A program made the position numbers and the translations under genes. Shown piece after piece: positions 15,906 to 21,482 of a stretch of DNA of 21,482 nt. The first letter of the stretch is position 1. Each line of letters begins with the position of its first letter. Source of the DNA: Akkermansiaceae bacterium (lineage in GTDB: Bacteria; Verrucomicrobiota; Verrucomicrobiia; Verrucomicrobiales; Akkermansiaceae); the NCBI GenBank assembly GCA_029287105.1, contig JARFRT010000218.1, positions 1 through 21,482 of the forward strand. The letters run 5' to 3'. The notes under the pieces are model-generated. The model made no database searches. It worked only from the letters and a program-made list of their open reading frames with translations, and was not told the origin of the DNA.

Positions 15906-17339
15906 ATGCAAAGCCCAGATATGATCACCTTTCACTGCCCGAGCTGCAGCATGAAGCTCCAGGTTCCAGCCCAGATGGCTGGTGTGACCGGCCCATGCCC
16001 CGAATGCTCGGCCAGCATCACCGCGCCCTCTGCCGCTGCCAAGCCACAAGCCCCGCAGCAGCCCGCTCCGCCATCCAGGGCCGCCGCAACGGTGGCTCCC
16101 AACCCGCTTGCACCGAAGCAACCCACCGCTCGCACAAGCCCGCCCACCCATCCCGTTCCGCAACGCGCAGAGCCGGCTCCGATTGCCCGGAAGAGAGCAA
16201 TGCCCCATAGCCAAGCCTCCAAGCCGCGAGCACGCTGGATCAGAGCGATTTTTCCCATCGCCTTTCTCGGGGTAGCCGCAGTGCTGGTTTTGGCGGTACT
16301 CCAAATGATCGGCATTTTCAATATCTGGGACTATCAGAACCAGCGGGACGAACTGATCACCCCCCCTGCCAACGTAAAGGGGGATGGCCTCACAGGCGCC
16401 TCAAGCATTGGTAGCCCAGACAGAGGCAACACGGTCACCGACCCGGCCAACCCAGGCAACGGTGCCACCCCCGGCAACCCGACCCCCGATAAGGACAACA
16501 CGCCCCCACACACACCAGACGGCGAACCACCCCTCCCGGTCATCAAGGACAACTCGGCCACCGAAGGCGAATTCCCCGACCTCCACCTGCCACCTCCACC
16601 CACCCATCCTGTCGAGCCCACCAGCAGGCACACCCCATCGCCCCCCGCCCCCCGCCGAAACGAAAGCCCGCCCAAAGCGGGCTTTCTCGCCAACCAGGTG
16701 CTCAATAAATTTCTCGCCGCCAAAACACTCGACGAGCGAATGCCGTTCATGTCCGTGAGCACCCGCACTCCCCGGGAACTTTCCACCAGTTGCCTCGCTG
16801 GCCAACTCAAGCCGGTCAAATCAATCCTGATGGTGGAAATGGTGCCACGCGCTGAAGACGACATGACTCAATACCTGTATTACGTAAGCTTCCAAGACGA
16901 GGACGAGGACAGACAGAGACAACGCATCGTCATGCAAGTGAGCGAACGTCCCGGGACGCACCCACCGCGGGTGCACACGGATGCTTTTATCGAGCACTAT
17001 GAAAAAAAATTCACCCACTACGCCGCCCACCCTAACAAGGATGTGACCACATTCCACTGCATCGCCGAAGCGCGCACCGCCGGACTCGCCAAAAACCTAC
17101 CCGAGGGGTCAAAGGGCAGCGTTGTCCGCCTGGAGATCAAAAGCCACCCGGACCGCTCCGCAATATTCAATGCCTACCTCAACAAGAACTCGCCCCTGAT
17201 GGACCAGATCGGCGCGCGCAAGCCATTCCCCTACACCGAGGCCAGGTTCTGCGTACTTTCCTTTCGCTGGAATACCGACGACAAAAAGCACCCCTACATC
17301 GAGCTCAACGACATTGTGTGCCAGGGGTGGGAACGCTGA
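15906..17339 (+). CDS. Zinc-ribbon, transmembrane, proline-rich protein of unknown function
   Basis: 477 residues. The N-terminus has a four-cysteine zinc ribbon (CPSC at 11-14 and CPEC at 31-34) in the pattern ITFHCPSCSMKLQVP, common at the start of large-genome Verrucomicrobia and Planctomycetes membrane proteins. An Ala/Pro-rich stretch (40-108) and one membrane segment (about 113-137) follow. A Pro/Thr/Asn-rich linker (about 150-245) leads to a C-terminal globular domain (about 248-477), which I do not recognise. The zinc ribbon would be cytoplasmic and the C-terminal domain extracytoplasmic. I chose the ATG at 15906 because AGAAGGA lies just upstream; the ATG at 15921 is an alternative. 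The gene appears to stand alone. Confidence 0.75.
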   Translation: MQSPDMITFHCPSCSMKLQVPAQMAGVTGPCPECSASITAPSAAAKPQAPQQPAPPSRAAATVAPNPLAPKQPTARTSPPTHPVPQRAEPAPIARKRAMPHSQASKPRARWIRAIFPIAFLGVAAVLVLAVLQMIGIFNIWDYQNQRDELITPPANVKGDGLTGASSIGSPDRGNTVTDPANPGNGATPGNPTPDKDNTPPHTPDGEPPLPVIKDNSATEGEFPDLHLPPPPTHPVEPTSRHTPSPPAPRRNESPPKAGFLANQVLNKFLAAKTLDERMPFMSVSTRTPRELSTSCLAGQLKPVKSILMVEMVPRAEDDMTQYLYYVSFQDEDEDRQRQRIVMQVSERPGTHPPRVHTDAFIEHYEKKFTHYAAHPNKDVTTFHCIAEARTAGLAKNLPEGSKGSVVRLEIKSHPDRSAIFNAYLNKNSPLMDQIGARKPFPYTEARFCVLSFRWNTDDKKHPYIELNDIVCQGWER

Positions 17340-17374
17340 TGGCAGGACTTGGCCACCTGCCGGCGTTATACCGT

Positions 17375-17407
17375 TCTCCCAGTTAAATTGGCGGAATGGG
17401 AGATTTT
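17375..17407 (+). terminator. Candidate terminator of the zinc-ribbon protein gene
   Basis: TCTCCCA (17375-17381) and TGGGAGA (17397-17403) form a seven-pair stem with a 15-base loop, followed by TTTT. It lies 36 bases after the stop codon at 17339. A second hairpin, GGCAGG/CCTGCC at 17341-17361, directly follows the stop. The T-run is short, so efficiency is uncertain. Confidence 0.45.
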
Positions 17408-17511
17408 AAAGTATGCTGCGAACCGGGTTAGTCAGCGAAGCTGAGAAGAGCATTGTCGGTCTGGATTCGGCCTGATATCTGCGTTTCTCCTCGGTCATGT
17501 AGCCCGTGGTA

Positions 17512-18195
17512 TTACTTGGCCGCCTGCCGCCTGACACAAACAAAGGCCATCTGCCGCTGGTAACGCGGGATCGGTGAATCCGTGGTCAGCTTGATCATGC
17601 CAAAGGCCGGGGTCGAGACATCCTTGGGTGTCACCGCAAGCTCATACTCCCAGCCAGCGCGGATGGTTTTGATCGTGTAGGCAAAATTATTGTTCGTGCT
17701 GGCGTCATTCAAAATACGGATCGGCTGGTCATGGTTGACTTTCAGTTTAAACACCTTGGTCTCCATCGTCCCATTCTGCTCCCAGAATATCGTGAGAGGA
17801 GAAACCTCGAATAGCTTGGGGATGGTAATCGCCACGGTCAACACCGAGGACGGCGCATTCTCGGGATCATCCGTGGTCCATAACAGCACCGTTTTTTCCA
17901 CCAGCCCGGAAAAGTTTTTCAACTCGAAATCGACCTTCATTTCGCCCTTTTCACCCGGCTTGTAGACCAGCTTCCCCCCCTTGACCTGGGCACTCAGGCA
18001 CGAGCATGCGGAATCATAGCGGGCAATGGTAATGGTTCGCTCGGTTTTATTCTCAAAGGTATAGGGGACGGTGACTTTTTTCGCGTCGGGTGCCACGGTC
18101 ACCGCCACCCGGTTTGCGGTGAAGCTAAGTGCGTCCCCCGCCACGACAGCGGGCATGGTTAACAGAATAAGTGAAAAGGCCAGTAACGTGCGCAT
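17512..18195 (-). CDS. Secreted DUF1573-domain protein
   Basis: 227 residues with a signal peptide (about 1-20, ending AVVAG). The next 100 residues match DUF1573, an Ig-like beta-sandwich: PYTFENKTERTITIARYDSA, a CSC pair (Cys64 and Cys66), YKPGEKGEMKVDFELKNFSG and TVLLWTTDDPENAP. The paired cysteines are characteristic and might bind metal or form a disulfide. The family has no established function. The second half (about 130-227) looks like a further beta domain. Its ATG overlaps the preceding gene's stop as TAATG, so it is probably translated by re-initiation. It is the last gene of the sigma-factor cluster. Confidence 0.8.
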   Translation of the reverse strand: MRTLLAFSLILLTMPAVVAGDALSFTANRVAVTVAPDAKKVTVPYTFENKTERTITIARYDSACSCLSAQVKGGKLVYKPGEKGEMKVDFELKNFSGLVEKTVLLWTTDDPENAPSSVLTVAITIPKLFEVSPLTIFWEQNGTMETKVFKLKVNHDQPIRILNDASTNNNFAYTIKTIRAGWEYELAVTPKDVSTPAFGMIKLTTDSPIPRYQRQMAFVCVRRQAAK

Positions 18196-18716
18196 TATTT
18201 CTTGGTGGTAATTTGAATCAGTTCAACAGCGATAATCAATGTGCCACCCCGCCACTTGGGACCAAGGATCAGCAAGGGCCGCCCCTTATGGAGAACCGGA
18301 TCACTTTTCATCACCTTGCGGCGGTGCTGCCACAGCTCGAGATCAAGGCGCAACCCCTCGTCATAAGAACGACCGCGCGACTCAAAACTTAGAAGGATCT
18401 CCTCAGACGGCTTCAGGGGCGTCAACCAGTTCTCATAGCTGCGGAAAACCGACTGCGTATCCTCGCCCAGCTTGCGGTAATGCTTGAATCGCATCTGCCC
18501 TATCCTGCGCAACCGCACCATCGTCTCCTCATCAACCACAGCCGCTTTTTCACCCAGCTTGGCCACATCACCATCAGTGCCGATGTACAGCGTCGCCTTG
18601 AGACGACCGACCGACTCCTTCCCCTCATCCTTCGCCACGCCCTGGGCGTCGGCCGATCCGGCCGCCAATGCCAGATGCAGGCAAAAAATCATGAAAATAC
18701 CGAGTGCTTGGGACAT
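18195..18716 (-). CDS. Small secreted protein of unknown function
   Basis: 173 residues with a clear signal peptide (MSQALGIFMIFCLHLALAAG, probable cleavage after ADA at 22-24). The mature part is alpha/beta with a polar start, RLKATLYIGTDGD, a helical middle (VDEETMVRLRRIGQMRFKHY) and a beta-rich end (GGTLIIAVELIQITTKK). I recognise no family. It lies 22 bases after the anti-sigma gene and shares a base with the DUF1573 start, so it belongs to the same transcript. Its partner is probably the DUF1573 protein, but this rests only on context. Confidence 0.7.
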   Translation of the reverse strand: MSQALGIFMIFCLHLALAAGSADAQGVAKDEGKESVGRLKATLYIGTDGDVAKLGEKAAVVDEETMVRLRRIGQMRFKHYRKLGEDTQSVFRSYENWLTPLKPSEEILLSFESRGRSYDEGLRLDLELWQHRRKVMKSDPVLHKGRPLLILGPKWRGGTLIIAVELIQITTKK

Positions 18717-18738
18717 ATCGAAATAGAGGCAGGGAAAT

Positions 18739-19305
18739 TCAGAACGTGATTTCGGTGCTGACCATCACGGCACCGGATCGATCAATGGACGGCTCGCCCA
18801 CCATATCAATCTCATCCGGAATATCATCAAGACCCTCCAGGACAATGATGGTGGCTTGCGCGTCCGCTGACCTAAACATATCCGCGCTGACATTGCCGTC
18901 CGGAGTGTAAACCGAACCCATCTGTGCCGCCACCGGCGTGACCACCTCCGGAGTTTCGCTCACCTGGGTCCCCATATAAAAACAAACCGCCATCGCAGCA
19001 GCTGCCATCGGCACGGCAAACCAGCGCCAGAATCCGTTTTGACGCCGCGGCGACGCTGCGGCCGGCGAATCCACATCATCGTCGATATGACGAAGGATAT
19101 GCTGGTTGAAAAATTCCGGATACGGTGGCTCAATACTGCCTGGCATGTGCCGCTTGATGGTCGCACTCATCGCCTGAACCCTATCGCGCTCGGCAAGGAG
19201 TTCAGGATGAGCCTGCAGCCATGCCTCGACATGTTGCAACTCATCGCCTTCCAACTCGCCGTCCATCCAGAGGGTGAGCATCGTTTCATCAGGTTTCTTT
19301 TTCAT
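18739..19305 (-). CDS. Membrane anti-sigma factor (cognate to the adjacent ECF sigma factor)
   Basis: About 188 residues. The cytoplasmic part reads ETMLTLWMDGELEGDELQHV followed by helix EAWLQAHPELLAERDRVQAM, the usual layout of an anti-sigma domain. One membrane segment spans about 94-113, and the C-terminal 75 residues are extracytoplasmic. The zinc-binding His-x3-Cys-x2-Cys motif of ZAS anti-sigma factors is absent, so the protein is expected to bind sigma without zinc. I used the ATG at 19305 (MKKKPDETML), 28 bases after the sigma stop; the longer frame to 19377 overlaps the sigma gene and adds unconserved residues. The signal it senses is unknown. Confidence 0.75.
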   Translation of the reverse strand: MKKKPDETMLTLWMDGELEGDELQHVEAWLQAHPELLAERDRVQAMSATIKRHMPGSIEPPYPEFFNQHILRHIDDDVDSPAAASPRRQNGFWRWFAVPMAAAAMAVCFYMGTQVSETPEVVTPVAAQMGSVYTPDGNVSADMFRSADAQATIIVLEGLDDIPDEIDMVGEPSIDRSGAVMVSTEITF

Positions 19306-19333
19306 GGTATGTTTCGTTGAAATGGAGTGGGGC

Positions 19334-20050
19334 TTACGGTTCGTTTCCGAGATAGGTTTGTAATTTCTTGCGGGCATAGTGAATACGGCTCATCACCGTT
19401 CCCATGGAATTCTGCGTGATCTCCGCGATCTCCTTGTAATCCATCCCCTGGACTTCCCGCAGGAGAATCACCTCGCGATGCTCTTCGGAAAGTCGGCCAA
19501 TCGCATCCCTGATTTGACCGCGCAGCTCTTTCTGCTCCATCGCCTCATCAGGACGCTTATCCTGCCGGGGCGCCGTCGCCGCCCCGGATTCAATCAGGCT
19601 GGCATCAAATATCTCCTCGTTGAGCTCCCCCGCACTTTCCACCCGGCGCTTGCGCAGCCAGTCGTAGACAACATTGTGACTGATCCTGAACAGCCAGGTG
19701 GAAAAACGCGAACGCGCCTCAAACTTGGGCAGCGCCTTCCATGCCTTGATAAAGGCATCCTGGGACAGATCCCATGCATCGGCATCGTTTTTGACCATAC
19801 TCTGTATCATAGCGTAGATTTTCCCGCGGTGCTTGGTAACCAGACGATCAAAGGCCCGCGTGTCACCCGATTGAGCCATGATAACCCACTCGGCGTCTTC
19901 CGCGGCACTCTGGACACGTGCGTCCAGAACCCCTTGATCCTTCTTTTTTCCGAAGGCTTCCGACCCGCCCCCCGAGCCCCCGCCGACAGCGGATTCAGGT
20001 GGAACAGGCCCTTTCAGCTGATTGGACGCCATATATCGAAAAATATTCAT
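19334..20050 (-). CDS. ECF-type RNA polymerase sigma factor
   Basis: 238 residues. Sigma region 2 covers about 66-137: FDRLVTKHRGKIYAMIQSM, DLSQDAFIKAWKALPKF and FSTWLFRISHNVVYDWLRKR. Region 4 is about 183-234: AIGRLSEEHREVILLREVQG, MDYKEIAEITQNSMGTVMSR and the final basic helix. Region 3 is absent, as in ECF factors. The N-terminus carries an unusual 55-residue polar, glycine-rich extension (GGGSGGGSE at about 23-31). The downstream neighbour is its likely anti-sigma factor, followed by two secreted proteins that may be part of its regulon. An autoregulated promoter is expected between here and mcsA, but I could not identify it. A start at Met7 is also possible. Confidence 0.88.
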   Translation of the reverse strand: MNIFRYMASNQLKGPVPPESAVGGGSGGGSEAFGKKKDQGVLDARVQSAAEDAEWVIMAQSGDTRAFDRLVTKHRGKIYAMIQSMVKNDADAWDLSQDAFIKAWKALPKFEARSRFSTWLFRISHNVVYDWLRKRRVESAGELNEEIFDASLIESGAATAPRQDKRPDEAMEQKELRGQIRDAIGRLSEEHREVILLREVQGMDYKEIAEITQNSMGTVMSRIHYARKKLQTYLGNEP

Positions 20051-20093
20051 GCAAATAACAAGGATCGGGCAAGATGGGGCAGACCGGTAGAAT

Positions 20094-20129
20094 GGCGGGG
20101 ATATCCGCCCTTGGCAAGGCGGTGTTTTT
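20094..20129 (+). promoter_or_regulatory. Candidate transcription attenuator in the mcsAB leader
   Basis: Three complementary segments lie between the sigma gene and mcsA: GGCGG (20094-20098), CCGCC (20105-20109) and GGCGG (20118-20122). Segments 1 and 2 can pair around GGATAT; segments 2 and 3 can pair around TTGGCAA with two extra A-T pairs, followed by TG and five T's (20125-20129). Only one hairpin can form at a time, so segment 1 would act as an anti-terminator. No promoter has been located upstream. Confidence 0.45.
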
Positions 20130-20216
20130 CATCTTTGGCTCTGCAGGAAAAAATCGCGCCATCACACGCTTTTCCTTTCGCATTTCCCTGTGGCGGGTCT
20201 ACGATGCCCCCCAGCG

Positions 20217-20804
20217 ATGCAATGCGACTACTGCGATAACAAGGCCACCGTCTTTTTCACCCAGATTATTGACGGCAACAGCGAAAAATCATGCCTGTGT
20301 GAGGAATGTGCCAGCCAGCATGGCGTGATCGATCCCGACGGGTTCCTGCTCGGAAATGTCGACCCCGCCTCCGAGGCCGACCCGAAAAGCTCGAAAGAGA
20401 CCGGAAAAGGATCCCCGATCGAGATCCCCATGGCCGGGGTAACGATCGAACTGCCCACCAACATCCCGCCAACGCCCAAAAACTCCGGTATCTGCCCTGG
20501 GTGCGGCTTCGCCTTTGATGACCTGAAAAAAACCGGACGCCTCGGATGCAGCCAGTGCTACCAGTTCTTCCGAAACGAAATCAGACACAACCTCGGCGGT
20601 ATGCACAAAGGCACCAGCCACACAGGTCGCGTGCCCAAAGGTATGCTCGAGGCGTTCGAACAACGCCAACACCTCGAACAACTCCATCAGGAAATGGAGG
20701 AAGCCATCAACGCGGAAAATTACGAAAAAGCCGCCGCCCTGCGCGATCAAATAGGCCAGCTCACCGAGGTCGAACCCCGGGACAATCTCACCCTCGAACC
20801 CTGA
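20217..20804 (+). CDS. mcsA: McsA-like zinc-finger protein with UVR motif
   Basis: 195 residues. Two zinc sites are visible: Cys3, Cys6, Cys28 and Cys31 (CDYC ... CLCEEC), and CPGC (93-96) with CSQC (111-114). The C-terminal UVR motif, residues 149-184 (EEAINAENYEKAAALRDQIG at its core), forms a helical hairpin. McsA activates the arginine kinase McsB by forming a complex with it. The N-terminal sequence (MQCDYCDNKATVFFTQIIDG) matches McsA-type proteins of Firmicutes. I set the start at the ATG at 20217, since the open frame from 20190 adds nine unconserved residues. mcsB starts 23 bases downstream. No ctsR or clpC gene is seen. Confidence 0.85.
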   Translation: MQCDYCDNKATVFFTQIIDGNSEKSCLCEECASQHGVIDPDGFLLGNVDPASEADPKSSKETGKGSPIEIPMAGVTIELPTNIPPTPKNSGICPGCGFAFDDLKKTGRLGCSQCYQFFRNEIRHNLGGMHKGTSHTGRVPKGMLEAFEQRQHLEQLHQEMEEAINAENYEKAAALRDQIGQLTEVEPRDNLTLEP

Positions 20805-20827
20805 TCTCCCGCCCCTCCGAATCCACC

Positions 20828-21482
20828 ATGATGCGATTTTCCACACTTCTCAAACACCCTGCCGACTGGATGACCGGCGCGGACGCCGATAGCGCGGTCG
20901 TTCTCACCAGCCGCATCCGACTCGCACGCAATGTCACCGACGCCCCCTTCCCCGGATGGGCACGTAAAGAGGAACGTATCGAGTTGCTCGACGACCTGCG
21001 CCAAAAAATCGAGCAGCTTCCCGAGATGAAGGACGCCTTCTCCCACCAACTCAGCGAACTGACGTCCGTACAAAAGCAGGTGCTTGTCGAACGCCACCTC
21101 ATCAGCCGGGAACAGGCCGCCCGCAGCGAGGGCAGTGCCGCCATCGTCAACCGCAGCCAGACACTCAGCATCATGATCAACGAGGAGGATCATCTCCGAC
21201 TGCAATCAATCCGCTCGGGTCTCCACCTCCGTGATGCCTACGATCTCATCACCCAGGTCGATTCCCAACTGGAAAAAACCCTCCCCTACGCCTTCGATCA
21301 CGAACTCGGCTACCTCACCGCCTGCCCAACGAACGTCGGGACCGGCCTGCGTGCCTCCGCCATGCTCCACCTCCCCGGTCTGGTCATCAGCGACCACATC
21401 GGCCAAACCATCCAGGCCGTCGGCAAACTCGGCCTCGCCGTGCGCGGCATCTTCGGCGAAGGCACCGAGTCGCTCGGCCACC
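20828..21482 (+). CDS. mcsB: Protein-arginine kinase McsB (3' end outside window)
   Basis: The first 218 residues of a kinase normally about 350 long; the frame is still open at the window edge. McsB phosphorylates arginine side chains, marking proteins for ClpCP degradation in Firmicutes. Guanido-kinase motifs are present: SAVVLTSRIRLARN (22-35) for ATP binding, INEEDHLRLQ (117-126) with the catalytic Glu, and GYLTACPTNVGTGLRASAML (161-180) with the conserved Cys166. The pArg-docking C-terminal part lies beyond the window. ATG codons at 20828 and 20831 are both possible starts. It lies 23 bases after mcsA, presumably in one operon with it. Confidence 0.93.
   Translation, partial: MMRFSTLLKHPADWMTGADADSAVVLTSRIRLARNVTDAPFPGWARKEERIELLDDLRQKIEQLPEMKDAFSHQLSELTSVQKQVLVERHLISREQAARSEGSAAIVNRSQTLSIMINEEDHLRLQSIRSGLHLRDAYDLITQVDSQLEKTLPYAFDHELGYLTACPTNVGTGLRASAMLHLPGLVISDHIGQTIQAVGKLGLAVRGIFGEGTESLGH

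Noticed and set aside
1..21482. CRISPR array, rRNA, tRNA, intact transposase or phage genes
   Set aside because: By eye I found no regularly spaced repeats, no RNA-gene signatures and no integrase or transposase domains.

Overview
The window is GC-rich, densely coded bacterial DNA. The best-fitting source is the Verrucomicrobiota (Akkermansia/Luteolibacter/Rubritalea-type bacteria), although no rRNA or other decisive marker is present. The assignment is inference, resting on three things: an McsA-McsB pair outside any Firmicutes-like context (no ctsR or clpC beside it), many secreted proteins of unknown function (DUF1573, zinc-ribbon/membrane/proline-rich and ankyrin lipoprotein types), and a secreted FAD-dependent oxidoreductase next to a GH43-like sugar hydrolase. 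Many starts lack a clear Shine-Dalgarno sequence, and several are probably GTG.

Left part (1-6507): the 3' end of a HAD phosphatase faces a leftward group of a DUF1287 protein, holA (DNA polymerase III delta) and a half-length TauE/SafE permease. A CBM9-like carbohydrate-binding protein and a PAS-PAS-PP2C (SpoIIE/RsbU-type) phosphatase follow on the + strand. The phosphatase meets galactokinase tail to tail, with overlapping stop codons.

Middle (6701-15490): a rightward ankyrin-repeat lipoprotein, then a leftward pair encoding a secreted FAD-dependent oxidoreductase and a secreted GH43-like beta-propeller protein. Next is a 424-base stretch with no intact gene, carrying an imperfect 23-base direct repeat that looks like a mobile-element remnant. 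Then comes dnaE, the replicative polymerase, transcribed leftwards. Its leader holds a strong hairpin and a possible 22-residue upstream reading frame.

Right part (15491-21482): an intergenic region with two dyads and a promoter matching sigma-70 consensus at both boxes leads into a zinc-ribbon/transmembrane/proline-rich protein. Facing it is a leftward four-gene cluster: ECF sigma factor, membrane anti-sigma factor without zinc ligands, a small secreted protein, and a DUF1573 protein. The last two share a TAATG stop/start overlap. Divergent from the sigma gene is mcsA-mcsB, the protein-arginine phosphorylation module, with mcsB cut by the window end. Its leader contains three complementary segments that can fold as two mutually exclusive hairpins, the second followed by five T's, as in a transcription attenuator.

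Most genes are identifiable housekeeping or accessory functions. I found no CRISPR array, tRNA, rRNA or intact transposase. The most unusual signals are regulatory: the mcsAB leader, the dnaE leader with its right-facing terminator-like hairpin, and the consensus promoter at 15804-15831.
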